In this document: piece after piece, positions 15,595 to 25,018 of the stretch
Layout of the letters: each line of letters opens with the position of its first letter
How positions within the stretch are numbered: the stretch's first letter is position 1
The notes under the pieces: model-generated
Told to the model about the DNA's origin: nothing
The model's database searches: none
What the model saw: only the letters and a program-made list of their open reading frames with translations
From: Natronoglomus mannanivorans
Lineage (GTDB): Archaea > Halobacteriota > Halobacteria > Halobacteriales > Natrialbaceae
Direction: 5' to 3'
NCBI GenBank assembly: GCA_025517485.1
Contig: JAOPKB010000003.1
Span: forward strand, 186,001 to 250,000
DNA length: 64,000 nt
Program-made: the position numbers and the translations under genes

Positions 15595-18471
15595 ATGAAC
15601 GATTCGATGCACGTCGTCTACGTCGACAGTACCGCTCGAGACGACGCTCTCACTGCATTGAAGAGTGTCGACGGGACCCTCGACCACGTCACGACGCTCG
15701 CCGATTGTCTCGACCGAGTCGACGAGGCGACGTGCGTCGTCACCGAGTCGACGCTTCCCGACGCGACCGGCGTCGAGATCTGCGAGCGGATCCGCGCGCG
15801 AGCACCGGACGTCTCGCTGGTGGTGTTCACCGGCCACGGAACGGAGACGCTCGCGGGCGAGGTCGTCGCTGCGGGAGCGGACGGCTACGTCCCGAAGTCA
15901 CAGGGTGTCGAGACACTCGTCAGTCGCGTCGTCGAACTGCTCGTCGATCGGTCCGGAACTGAACGAGCTTCGGACGCGAGCCGTAAATCGACCGGGACCG
16001 ACAGTGACGTCCTGGTCGACGGCGACGACAGCACCAGCGGCAACGAAGATGACGACATCGACGGCGAACGCACCCGCGCCGACGCACTCGAGGAACTCCA
16101 GGAGACCGCACACGAACTGATGCGGGCGAACTTTATCGAGGAGATCGGGACGATCGTCGTCGAGGCGATCGAAGACGTCGTCGATCAACCACGTGCCGGC
16201 GTGCGGCTGTACGACGAGGAGACGAACCGCCTCGAGATCGTGGCGATGAGCGACGAACTTCGGCGAAACGACGCCGAAATCGGGGCGATCGGCCCCGGAG
16301 AAGGCCCCTTCTGGGACGCCTACGAACGACAGGAGTCGATCGTCGTCGACGACGCGTCGACCGATATCGTCCCCTACGAGCTGGACATCTCGCTCGGAAG
16401 CGTCGCGATCCAGCCGCTGGGAGAACACGGACTCCTCATCGTAGGGTCTCCCGGTGGCACCGAACTCGGCGTCTCGGACGTTCACCTCGTGAACGTCTTC
16501 GCGGCGACTGTAGAGGCCGCACTCGATCGGGCCACACGCCAGCAGGAACTCGAGCGAACGAAGACCATCGTCGAAGCGGTCGGCGACGGTGTCTACGCCC
16601 TCGACCACGAGGGGCACTTCGTGACGGTCAACGACACCCTGACCGCGGTCACCGGGTACACGCGCGAGCAACTCCTCGGCGAGCACGTCTCGGCGATACT
16701 CACCGACGAGAGTCTCGAGCGGGGAACTCACGCGGTTCGAGCCGTCCTCGAGGCCGACGACGATTACGTCGTCACCTACGAACTCACGCTCGAGACGATC
16801 GACGGTGATCGACTCCCTTGCGAGGTCAACATGACCGTGTTGCGATCCGACGGCGAATTCGACGGAACGGCCGGGGTCGTCCGGGATATCAGCGATCGGA
16901 AAGCGATGGAGCGGGAACTCCGCGATCGAAAGGAGAAAACGACGGCCCTCCACGGCATCGTCTCGACACTCGAGGAGTGTACGACAGAACAGGAGGTCTA
17001 CGAACGGACCGTCGACGCCGCGGAGGGCATACTGAACTTCGACGTCTGCGTCGTCGACAGCGTTCACGGCGAGTATCTGGTCAAAGAGGCGATTTCGTCG
17101 ATGCTGAACGAAGGCGAATACGTAGAGCGAATGGCGATCGACGAGGGTATCGCCGGGAAGACCTACCGGAACCAGCGAACCTACCGCATCGGTGACATCA
17201 CCACCGACGACGATGCCAGTACGTCGGCGAACGCCGAGTACCAGTCGGTCCTGAGCGTCCCGATCGGGGACCGAGGCGTCTTTCAGGCGGTCTCGACTCG
17301 TCGGGCCGCGTTCGACCAGTACGACGAGGAACTCGCGGAACTGCTCGTCTCACACGTCTCGGACGCACTCGAGCGGCTGGCGTTCGAGTGCCAGCTCAGA
17401 GAGGAGCGCGATCGCTTCGCGGCGCTGTTCGAGAACGTTCCGGACGCAGTCGTCAGCGCTCACCACCCCGACGACGAGCCGATCGTCGAACGCGTCAATC
17501 CGGCGTTCGAGCGGGTCTTCGGCTACGAACAGTCGGAGCTGGCCGGTGAGTCGCTCGATCGATTCATCGTGCCACCGGAGGCGGCCGCCGACGCCGACAC
17601 GCTCAACCGCCACGGCGCACGGGGCGAGATCGTCGAACGGGAGGTCAAACGACGAACGACCGACGGTCTACGCGATTTCATGATGCGCGTCGTTCCGATG
17701 GAACTCGACGAATCGACCAGTCGAACCTTCGGCGTCTACACCGACATCACGGAGCAGAAACAGCGCCAGAAACGCGTCGAAATTCTCAACCGCGTCCTCC
17801 GTCACGACCTGCGAAACGGAATGAACATCATCAACGGCTGTGCCGAGATGCTCGCCGACGTCGTCGAAGACGACACCAGCGTCCAGTACGCCGACGCGAT
17901 CCAGGAACGTGCCGGCGAACTCATCGGCCTCGCCGAGAAGACCCGCGCCGTCGAACGCACGCTCGACCGCGGCGACGCCGCGACGGGACCGGTCGACGTC
18001 GTCGAGAGCGTCGAGAGCGCGGTCGAATCCGTCGAAGAAGACTTTCCGGAGGCGGCGATCACCTGCTCGCTTCCCGACCGAGCACATGCGCGAGCCGACG
18101 ACATGTTGCAGACGGCGATCTTCCACATCGTCGAGAACGCCGTCGAACACAACGACATGCCGACGGCGGCGATCGACATCGATCTCGAGACGAAACGCGA
18201 CGACGGGACGCTTCGACTCTCGGTCGCCGACAACGGGCCGGGAATCCCCACCGAAGAACGCGAGTTGCTCCAAGAAGACCAGGAGATCACCCAACTGCGC
18301 CACGCCAGCGGGCTGGGCCTCTGGCTCGTCAACTGGGTCGTCACCCAGTCCGGTGGAACGCTCTCCTTCGACACGAACGACCCCCGAGGAACCGTCGTTA
18401 CGCTCGAGGTTCCGTACGTCGACACGACCACATCGGAGCCGGTTCACAGTAGTGCGACGGCGCTTGACTGA
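15595..18471 (+). CDS. Hybrid multi-sensor histidine kinase (receiver-like, GAF, PAS, GAF, PAS, kinase)
   Basis: This is a 958-residue soluble sensor kinase with no membrane helix. A receiver-like domain occupies about residues 1-115, but the phospho-acceptor position holds Glu 51 (CVVTESTLPDATG) instead of Asp. A Bat-type GAF domain follows (about 160-305), then PAS (320-440), GAF (450-600) and PAS (605-720). The transmitter has LRHDLRNGMNIINGCAEM with the phospho-acceptor His 737. The ATP-binding domain has ENAVEHND, VADNGPGIP and SGLGLWLVNW. No response regulator is adjacent, as is common in haloarchaea. I chose ATG 15595 over GTG 15583, because a GGAG overlaps that GTG. The signal is unknown. 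Confidence 0.9.
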   Translation: MNDSMHVVYVDSTARDDALTALKSVDGTLDHVTTLADCLDRVDEATCVVTESTLPDATGVEICERIRARAPDVSLVVFTGHGTETLAGEVVAAGADGYVPKSQGVETLVSRVVELLVDRSGTERASDASRKSTGTDSDVLVDGDDSTSGNEDDDIDGERTRADALEELQETAHELMRANFIEEIGTIVVEAIEDVVDQPRAGVRLYDEETNRLEIVAMSDELRRNDAEIGAIGPGEGPFWDAYERQESIVVDDASTDIVPYELDISLGSVAIQPLGEHGLLIVGSPGGTELGVSDVHLVNVFAATVEAALDRATRQQELERTKTIVEAVGDGVYALDHEGHFVTVNDTLTAVTGYTREQLLGEHVSAILTDESLERGTHAVRAVLEADDDYVVTYELTLETIDGDRLPCEVNMTVLRSDGEFDGTAGVVRDISDRKAMERELRDRKEKTTALHGIVSTLEECTTEQEVYERTVDAAEGILNFDVCVVDSVHGEYLVKEAISSMLNEGEYVERMAIDEGIAGKTYRNQRTYRIGDITTDDDASTSANAEYQSVLSVPIGDRGVFQAVSTRRAAFDQYDEELAELLVSHVSDALERLAFECQLREERDRFAALFENVPDAVVSAHHPDDEPIVERVNPAFERVFGYEQSELAGESLDRFIVPPEAAADADTLNRHGARGEIVEREVKRRTTDGLRDFMMRVVPMELDESTSRTFGVYTDITEQKQRQKRVEILNRVLRHDLRNGMNIINGCAEMLADVVEDDTSVQYADAIQERAGELIGLAEKTRAVERTLDRGDAATGPVDVVESVESAVESVEEDFPEAAITCSLPDRAHARADDMLQTAIFHIVENAVEHNDMPTAAIDIDLETKRDDGTLRLSVADNGPGIPTEERELLQEDQEITQLRHASGLGLWLVNWVVTQSGGTLSFDTNDPRGTVVTLEVPYVDTTTSEPVHSSATALD

Positions 18472-18591
18472 GCGTGTAGTTTGGTGCTGGCGCTCGAGGG
18501 GAGAACTGAGAGCGGGACGGATCGTTCGCGTTACGCGTTGTGAGTTATGAGACGAGGTGTGACTAACGGGTCGAGAGCGACGAGTCGGCGA

Positions 18592-19695
18592 CTACCGCGT
18601 GAGCGGCTGATTGTAACTGCACTCGAGGTCCATCACGGCCTCCCAGGTCGCCTCGCACGCACAGGAAACCTGTTCGAAGACGGTCGGGTCCTGGCGAAGG
18701 CCAAAGTCCTTGATCGCCTTCTGGACGAGGTCGTCGCACTCTTTGCAGTTGTGTGGCCCGCGATCCGAGCCGTGGCCGACGGGGTCGGAGACGACGATGG
18801 CGTCGATGTCCGCGGTCTCCTCTAAGACGTGGGCGACCGACCAGAGCCACGGCGGGCGATAGCCGTCGCGGAAGTGGAGTTCGTCGACCATGGTGTAGCG
18901 CTGGACGTTACAGGGGTTCATCGAGACGGTGTGACAGCCCTCGACGTCCGCACAGCGTTCGATCGAGGAGATCATGTCCGCGACGGCCTCGGATTCGGCG
19001 AGAAACGGCGGTTTCATCAGGAGGTAGGCCTTGATGCCGGCCGCGGCGGCGTCGGCTTCCCGATCCGCGATCGCCGCTTCCGCGCAGGCGTCCTCGAAGT
19101 CCGAAAAGTCGAAGTACTTGTTCACACAGTCGTGGCGGACCCTGTCCGTGGCGGTCTCGAGACCGATCGCAATGTCCGTATCGATCCCGTACTGGGTGAA
19201 GTCGCCGATTTTCTCCCGGTCGACGAAGTCCGGCAGGGACTCGAGGACGATGCGCTCGCGGTCGGCGAAGGTCTCGGCGATCGCCCGCCGTGACTCCGCG
19301 CCGACCTCGCGTTCGTCCAGGAACGACCCGGAGGTGTAGATCTTGATGAGGTCGGCGGGCTCGTCGGCCTCGTTCGCTTCGTGGTCGAGACAGACCTGGA
19401 TCTGGTCCATCAGTGCCTCGTGGCTGACGCTGCCGCCGTCGACGCTCTCGGCGACGTAGCCACACATCGTACAGCCGCCGGCGCGGGCCCACCGGCAGCC
19501 GCCGGTGTTGAGGATGATCGTCAGGCTCTGCTTGACGCCGCCGGGCGTGTTGTCCTCGTCTAACCAGACGCGGGTCGGCTCGTGGGGATCGTAGCTGGCT
19601 TCCTTCTCCGAGCGGATCTCCCGCATCACCTGATTGTGGGCGTCCATGCCCTTGCCCTGCTCGTAGACGTCGGGCGTTGGGTGGGAGTGACTCAT
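18592..19695 (-). CDS. raSEA: Archaeosine biosynthesis radical SAM protein RaSEA
   Basis: RaSEA works with ArcS. It is the radical SAM partner that converts the lysine adduct formed at tRNA position 15 into archaeosine (G+). The 367-residue protein has the Elp3-like cluster motif GGCRWARAGGCTMCGY, with cysteines 67, 75 and 78 in a wide C-x7-C-x2-C spacing. Downstream are LIKIYTSGSFLDEREV and IAIGLETATDRVRH, typical of Elp3-type radical SAM barrels. The C terminus carries two further cysteine pairs (HNCKECDD, VSCACEA) that may bind metal. The partner arcS and tgtA lie about 30-35 kb away in this window. The identification is by family resemblance and is strong. Confidence 0.88.
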   Translation of the reverse strand: MSHSHPTPDVYEQGKGMDAHNQVMREIRSEKEASYDPHEPTRVWLDEDNTPGGVKQSLTIILNTGGCRWARAGGCTMCGYVAESVDGGSVSHEALMDQIQVCLDHEANEADEPADLIKIYTSGSFLDEREVGAESRRAIAETFADRERIVLESLPDFVDREKIGDFTQYGIDTDIAIGLETATDRVRHDCVNKYFDFSDFEDACAEAAIADREADAAAAGIKAYLLMKPPFLAESEAVADMISSIERCADVEGCHTVSMNPCNVQRYTMVDELHFRDGYRPPWLWSVAHVLEETADIDAIVVSDPVGHGSDRGPHNCKECDDLVQKAIKDFGLRQDPTVFEQVSCACEATWEAVMDLECSYNQPLTR

Positions 19696-19964
19696 TGTCG
19701 GGGAAAGCGCCCGCGCGCGTAAAGCGGCTTCGTCTGGACGCGACCGGGGAGTTGGCCTCGAGAGCGTCCTCGAGTACTGGTCGTCGATCGGCGGGTCCTG
19801 AGACGAGTGCGTCTCGGAGATGGTCGACGAATTCGAAGACGAACGCGCTCGAACGCACTGCTCGGCGATGAAAGACGAGGTGCTCCGGACCTACCGGTAG
19901 TGTAACCGGTGTCGGGTCCTCGACACGCTCGCGATACGTCGACAGCGAGTTCGCAGTGAGAGTC

Positions 19965-20156
19965 TCACTCGAGGCGCATCTCTCTCGTATCGATCGCGTC
20001 GCAGGCGGGACAGATGTGCTGATATCGGACGCGGCTCCCGGACGACGTGACGCGCCACGTCCCGTCGCTGTCGACGTGACCGCACGCACGACACCGGAGT
20101 TCGGATCGATCGAACTTCTGGCGGAGTCGGTCGAACGGTGATCGTGATCGGTTCAT
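19965..20156 (-). CDS. Small zinc-ribbon protein (HVO_0649-like)
   Basis: This 63-residue basic protein has two CxxC pairs, LRCRACGHVD and HICPACDAID, forming a probable zinc ribbon that spans nearly the whole chain. It opens MNRSRSPFDRLRQKFD and ends REMRLE. Layout and size match the small HVO_0649-type zinc-finger proteins of haloarchaea as I remember them; their targets are unknown. It is transcribed divergently from the LOV-domain regulator, whose start is about 110 bases away, so the two may share a promoter region. Confidence 0.75.
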   Translation of the reverse strand: MNRSRSPFDRLRQKFDRSELRCRACGHVDSDGTWRVTSSGSRVRYQHICPACDAIDTREMRLE

Positions 20157-20267
20157 AGCTGTGTGTTAACGTACAACACGAACAGGCATAATACCCACGT
20201 ACGAACGATGGACGCTCGCTCTCGACGGCCGCCAGCTTTCATAGGACTAGCCTACATTGGTAGGATC

Positions 20268-22148
20268 ATGGGCGATACTGAGACCGGCCACGAGGCGAAT
20301 GGATCGGATACAGGCCCCGCCGTGGCTGCCCTCGAGCGGGTGACCAACCCCGTCGTGTCGGTCGACGGTGAGACGGTCACGTACGCGAACCGCGCCGCTC
20401 GAGCGGGGCTGGATCTTCCGGACGACATCGACGACTTTCCCCTTCCCGCGACTGCGCTCGAACCCTGGGAGACACTCGAGTCGGAGGTCGCAGAGACCGC
20501 GATCGGGACGGATCGCGTCGTCGAACTCGACGACGAGCGGTACGACGCACGCGTTCACCGGGGTGAGGACGGTGCGACGATCACGTTCGAACCCGCAGGC
20601 GAGACGCCAGCGCCCGAACGAGAACGCGACCGCCGGGTAAAAGACCGGGCGATCAACGAGGCCCCGGTCGGCGTGGCGATCACCGACCCCTCGATGGCGG
20701 ACAATCCGCTGGTGTACATCAACGAGGCGTTCGCGGCGATCACCGGCTACGATCGCGAGACCGTCGTTGGGAAGAACTGTCGTTTTCTGCAGGGACCGGA
20801 GACCGACCCCGCCGCCGTCGACGTCATGCGCGACGCGATCGCGGACGAACGGCCGGTAACTGTCGAGCTCCGAAACTACCGTCAGGACGGCACGCAGTTC
20901 TGGAACGAGGTCACGCTCGCGCCCGTCCACGACGAGCACGGTGCGGTGACGAACTTCGTCGGTTTCCAGAACGACGTCACCGCCCGAAAACGGGCCGAGT
21001 TGGCGCTACAGGAGCGAACGGACGAACTCGAGCGCGTCCTCGAACGCGTCGAAGGGCTCGTCCAGGACGTCACCAGCGTCGTCGCGGGGTCGATGTCGAG
21101 GTCGGCCCTCGAGACCGGCGTCTGCGAGCGAATCGCGGCCGAGTCGGCCTACGACGGCGCCTGGATCGGCGAACACAACCCCGCGACGAACACGCTGGAG
21201 GTGCGTGCGAGCGCCGGCGTCACGGTCGACGACGTCGCGATGGACGCCGACCATCCCGCGCCGCGGGCGGTTACCAGTCAGGAAGTCAGTCAGGGGACAG
21301 CCGACAGAACGGAACACGTCGCGTTCCCGCTGACGCACAACGACGTCGAATACGGGGTCCTGACTGTCTGTGCGCGCGCAGAGAGCGCGATCGACGAACG
21401 CGAAGAGATCGTCCTCTCCGCACTGGCACGAGCGGTCGCCAGCGGGATCAACGCCCGCGAAACCAGCCGCATGCTCGAAACCGACGACGTGGTCGTCGTC
21501 GAGTGCGACGTTACCGACCGGGCGGTCGCCCCCGTCGCGCTCTCGGCGGCTGCGGCGTGTACGCTCGAGTACAACCGATCGGTCCACCGGCTCGAGGACG
21601 ACACGGCCTCGCTGTACACGGTGACCGGGGCGTCGGCCGACGAACTCGTGGCCGCCGCGGCCGACCTCGACGGCGTCGACGTTCGACCGGTCGTCGAACG
21701 CGAGGGACGGGCGGAACTCCTCGTCGAACTCAGGACCGACGAACCCGGACTTGTCGAGTGGCTCTCGACGCGCGGAGCAGTCACCCGTTCGATCCGGGCC
21801 GAGGGCGGTACCGCCCGTGTTCGTCTCGAGTTACCCCAGTCGGCGAACGTGCGCGCCACCGTCGAAGCACTCGAAGAGCGCCATCCGGGAACGGACGTCG
21901 TCTCGTTTCGCCAGCGCGAGCGACCCGACGAGACGCGACAGGAGTTCGCCGCGCGACTCGAGGCGGACCTCACCGACCGCCAGCTCGCCGCGTTGCGTCG
22001 TGCGTATCTGGGCGGGTACTTCGAGTGGCCGCGACCAGCGACGGGCGAGGAACTCGCCCAGTCGATGGATATCTCTCGACCGACGTTCCACGAACACCTC
22101 CGGACGGCCGAAGGCAAGCTGTGTCGGGCGCTGTTCGAAGAATCGTAG
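20268..22148 (+). CDS. LOV-type PAS, GAF and HTH-10 (Bat-like) transcriptional regulator
   Basis: This is a 626-residue regulator of the bacterio-opsin activator type. After an N-terminal degenerate PAS-like segment (about 20-110), a PAS domain carries GKNCRFLQG with Cys 171. That is the flavin-adduct motif of blue-light LOV photoreceptors. The domain continues RQDGTQFWNEVTLAPVHDE, also LOV-like. A coiled linker, a GAF domain (about 275-410), a Bat-associated domain and a C-terminal HTH-10 (LTDRQLAALRRAYLGGYFEW, then MDISRPTFHEHLRTAE) complete it. I use ATG 20268; upstream in-frame codons read as non-coding. Light-responsive gene control is inferred. Targets could be carotenoid, rhodopsin or repair genes, none of which is adjacent. 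Confidence 0.88.
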   Translation: MGDTETGHEANGSDTGPAVAALERVTNPVVSVDGETVTYANRAARAGLDLPDDIDDFPLPATALEPWETLESEVAETAIGTDRVVELDDERYDARVHRGEDGATITFEPAGETPAPERERDRRVKDRAINEAPVGVAITDPSMADNPLVYINEAFAAITGYDRETVVGKNCRFLQGPETDPAAVDVMRDAIADERPVTVELRNYRQDGTQFWNEVTLAPVHDEHGAVTNFVGFQNDVTARKRAELALQERTDELERVLERVEGLVQDVTSVVAGSMSRSALETGVCERIAAESAYDGAWIGEHNPATNTLEVRASAGVTVDDVAMDADHPAPRAVTSQEVSQGTADRTEHVAFPLTHNDVEYGVLTVCARAESAIDEREEIVLSALARAVASGINARETSRMLETDDVVVVECDVTDRAVAPVALSAAAACTLEYNRSVHRLEDDTASLYTVTGASADELVAAAADLDGVDVRPVVEREGRAELLVELRTDEPGLVEWLSTRGAVTRSIRAEGGTARVRLELPQSANVRATVEALEERHPGTDVVSFRQRERPDETRQEFAARLEADLTDRQLAALRRAYLGGYFEWPRPATGEELAQSMDISRPTFHEHLRTAEGKLCRALFEES

Positions 22149-22153
22149 TGTCG

Positions 22154-22188
22154 GTTCGACGGTCGACGGTCGACGGTCGGCGTCGAAC
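22154..22188 (+). terminator. Stem-loop after the LOV regulator
   Basis: Six bases after the stop codon, GTTCGACG at 22154-22161 pairs perfectly with CGTCGAAC at 22181-22188. Between the arms lie tandem GACGGTC units. No T-run follows, so termination is only a possibility. Confidence 0.3.
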
Positions 22189-22414
22189 GGTACTCGCCGC
22201 CGGCCGCCCGCGTCCGGACCCCGTCGACATCGAATACTCGTCCGTACAGGTCACTCAAATGAACGGAACCGTGGGGTGCTACGGGAGGCGATATAAATCA
22301 GCTCTCGGCGGGAGCGCTGAAGCACTGCTTACTCGAGTGTAGTCACCTCTTAGCGAAACAAACTGGCTGAGAGGGTCGCCGGCGTTTATGTAGCATGCTG
22401 TGATAGCCCAGTCC

Positions 22415-22603
22415 ATGTTGGAGTACGCAACCCCACTCCAGATGGGCGGCGGTGGCTTCCTGTACTGGGCGATAATTTTCTTCGTCCTCGCGATCGTCGC
22501 TGCGGCGGTCGGAGCCCGTGGTATCGCCGGGATTTCGATGGAGATCGCACGGATCTTCGTGTTGATCTTCATCATCCTGGCGATCGTGGCGCTGTTACTG
22601 TAA
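22415..22603 (+). CDS. DUF1328-type small membrane protein
   Basis: This is a 62-residue hydrophobic protein starting MLEYATPLQMGGGGFLYWAI. It has two predicted membrane helices (about residues 15-30 and 43-62) around a short GARGIAG turn. The FLYWAIIFFVLAIVAA and ARIFVLIFIILAIVALLL segments match DUF1328/YtjA-like proteins, which are small stress-associated membrane proteins of unknown function. A GTG in frame at 22400 is a possible longer start. It stands alone, facing the next gene. Confidence 0.75.
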   Translation: MLEYATPLQMGGGGFLYWAIIFFVLAIVAAAVGARGIAGISMEIARIFVLIFIILAIVALLL

Positions 22604-22691
22604 GAGCCACTACCCCGATCACGTGTCGTTTGCCAACTGTCCCGTCGGTTCGCGGTCACCTTCTCGGTTTATCGACCGGCGAGCGACGGCC

Positions 22692-23999
22692 TCACCGTTC
22701 ACTGGTCAGTATCGGAACCCCCTCGAGTCGGTCGGTCACGGCGTCGGTCAGATCCGTGAGATAAGGGAGTCCCCAGAACGCGACGAGAATCGAGCCGATC
22801 GTATTGAACACCAGATCGGTCATCGTGTCCACGAGGCCGTGCTGGGAGAGGGGCATCTGGAGACCCGTCGTCGCGGCCAGCGCGTCCATCGCGAACTCGC
22901 CGATCTCCCAGAAGACGCCGAAGGAGACGACGAACAGGACGACGAACCAGGGGGTGAGCTCGAGCGGGAGGTGGATGTCGTCCCGGAGTTCGTCCAGCGT
23001 CCGGATGACGACGTAGCCGATCGCTCCGACGAGCGTCGCCGAGAGCGGGTGTGTGACGTTGTGCCACCAGAACGTCTGGTCGTAGAGATAGACCGAGCCC
23101 AGCGAGTGCAAGAAGACGACGACCGTGATCCACAACACCAGTCCGGCGTCGAACGGCAGGTCGTATCGCCGGCGGAGCAGCGTCGGGACGAACGTCACGA
23201 GGAGCATCGCACCCGTATTGGAGACGATTCCCGGATCGACCGTGACGACGCCGTAGGCGACCATCGCCACCAGCCCAGCCCGAAGGAGCTGGACGAGCTG
23301 GCGCTGTCGGTCCGCCGAAAGAGGCAACCGCTCCTCGAGTGACGGATACTCGTCCATGTCGGCTTTCGCCGCGAAGACCTCCTCGTCGATGCCGTCGACC
23401 GGCGCGGAGACGAGTTCCTCGCCCGGGAACTGCCGGTAGTAGCGATCGAACAGCGTTCCGGCGAGACTTCCCGCGGCCGTCGCCGCGACGAGCAACCACA
23501 TCACCTCCGTGTTGCTCGCGATCAGGCTCGTTCCCAGCGCGAGGTCGTGAATCCACGTGAGAGTCGACCAGATCGCCCCGAACGTGGCCGCCAGCATCGC
23601 AACGAACGAGCCGGCGAGCCACCGTTCGAAGCGAATCTCGGTCAGCGCGTGCAACTCGAGAGTGAGCGCGAGCGCGAGGACGGCGGCGCCGGTGTAGAGG
23701 ACGAGCTGGCGGACGAACTGATCCGGTGCGAATACAGCGCCGACCAGCGGGAGCACCGCCACGATTGGAATCTCCCACGGAAGGGCGGCTCGCTTCGATC
23801 CGACCGCGATCGCCGGAGCGAGCGCGATCGCCGCGACGCTGGCGGCGAACAGGACCTCCTGAAAGCGTCCGTCGAGCAGTCCGCGACCGCCGACGAGCAG
23901 GGCGATGGCGACCGCCAGCCACGACAGGTAGGCGTTCGATCGCTCGCCGTGAAACGACCGGGTCGGTGCGCGAGATGTCGTCTCGTCGGGTGGTGTCAT
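22692..23999 (-). CDS. Polytopic membrane protein, paralogous to the gene at the right edge
   Basis: This 435-residue integral membrane protein has about ten hydrophobic helices in two groups, separated by a soluble acidic stretch (about residues 205-245, VSAPVDGIDEEVFAAKADMD). Conserved-looking motifs are WWHNVTHPLSATLVGAI and FWEIGEFAMDALA in the second half. The first half resembles the truncated protein at 63336: LALGTSLI against ATLGTTYI, and AGTLFDRYYRQF against AGIVFDRYFRMR. The His and Glu in membrane helices hint at a catalytic or metal-binding role, but no family function is recognised. It is convergent with the DUF1328 gene. Confidence 0.75.
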   Translation of the reverse strand: MTPPDETTSRAPTRSFHGERSNAYLSWLAVAIALLVGGRGLLDGRFQEVLFAASVAAIALAPAIAVGSKRAALPWEIPIVAVLPLVGAVFAPDQFVRQLVLYTGAAVLALALTLELHALTEIRFERWLAGSFVAMLAATFGAIWSTLTWIHDLALGTSLIASNTEVMWLLVAATAAGSLAGTLFDRYYRQFPGEELVSAPVDGIDEEVFAAKADMDEYPSLEERLPLSADRQRQLVQLLRAGLVAMVAYGVVTVDPGIVSNTGAMLLVTFVPTLLRRRYDLPFDAGLVLWITVVVFLHSLGSVYLYDQTFWWHNVTHPLSATLVGAIGYVVIRTLDELRDDIHLPLELTPWFVVLFVVSFGVFWEIGEFAMDALAATTGLQMPLSQHGLVDTMTDLVFNTIGSILVAFWGLPYLTDLTDAVTDRLEGVPILTSER

Positions 24000-24247
24000 C
24001 GGTTGGAGTCCGTCATTGAAGCGTCGACTGTATCTGTGTCAACTGTGCGTGAGCCGAGGTGCGGACGACGATGGCCGGTCCGACGAGACGTACGTGATCG
24101 ACCGAGTAAAACGTCGGCCTTGCACGAATGGAACGACGGCGACGAGGTCGAGAGTGGAGTCGAAGCCGGAATCGTGGCGACGACCACGAACCTGCATAGA
24201 CGCACGACGAGCATATGTATCGGCCAGCCCTACTGTCCGTATCCGTG

Positions 24248-24883
24248 ATGGCCACGACCCACGTGTTCGCCGGCGTCGCACTCGCAGCCGTCGTCGCCGT
24301 GTTCGCACCCGAATTCGCCCTCGTCGCCGCTGGTGCCGCAATCCTCGGCGGCGCGTTCCCCGACTTCGACCTCTACGCCGGGCACCGAAAGACGCTCCAC
24401 TTCCCCGTCTACTACTCGGTCTGTATCCTGCCCAGCGCGACCCTCGCCGCGCTCAACCCGACGACCGTCACCGTCGGCGTCACCGTCTTCTTCCTCGCCG
24501 CAGCCCTCCACTCGGTGATGGACGCCCTCGGCGGCGGGCTCGAGTTGAAACCCTGGGAGGGGACTTCCGAGGAAGCGGTGTACAGCCACTACCACGGGGA
24601 GTGGGTCCGTCCCCGACGGTGGGTCCGGTACGACGGCGCACCCGAAGACCTGCTGCTCGCGTCGGTGCTCGCGGTCCCCGGCTTGCTCGTCTTCGACGGG
24701 CGCGTGCGCGACGTCCTGCTCGCCCTGCTGGCGGTTTCGATCACCTACACCCTCGCCCGGAAACCGATGGTCTGGATCGCCGAGTTCGTAATCGATCGGC
24801 TCCCAGAAAGAGTTCTCGCGTACGTCCCCGTCCGATTCCTGCCGGTCGAAGAGGGCGCACTCGAGGGACGATCCGAGTCGTAA
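24248..24883 (+). CDS. YdjM/DUF457-type inner-membrane metal-dependent hydrolase-like protein
   Basis: This 211-residue membrane protein starts MATTHVFAGVALAAVVAVFA. It carries the membrane-embedded metal-hydrolase pattern: an early His in TTHVFAG, GGAFPDFDLYAGHRKTLHFP, and LHSVMDALGGGLE. The His and Asp residues spaced along helices are those expected to bind metal. The phrase HYHGEWVRPRRWVRYDGAPE lies on a soluble loop. The E. coli relative YdjM is LexA-regulated; the substrate is unknown. An alternative in-frame ATG at 24215 would add eleven residues. It is isolated, between a divergent membrane protein and a hydrolase. Confidence 0.75.
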   Translation: MATTHVFAGVALAAVVAVFAPEFALVAAGAAILGGAFPDFDLYAGHRKTLHFPVYYSVCILPSATLAALNPTTVTVGVTVFFLAAALHSVMDALGGGLELKPWEGTSEEAVYSHYHGEWVRPRRWVRYDGAPEDLLLASVLAVPGLLVFDGRVRDVLLALLAVSITYTLARKPMVWIAEFVIDRLPERVLAYVPVRFLPVEEGALEGRSES

Positions 24884-25018
24884 CCGAACCCCGGGGACGC
24901 GATCAGTTCCAGTCGTTTTATCAACATTTAGGCACGAATCGTCGAACGGAAGACCGATGACTCACTCGCTTTCACCCGCCCTCGGCGACAGCACGCGACT
25001 CGAGGAGGCCAGAGACAG

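Noticed and set aside
20163..20267. Longer N terminus of the LOV regulator
   Set aside because: The 35 extra residues would cross the promoter region and have no conserved features; ATG 20268 suits better.
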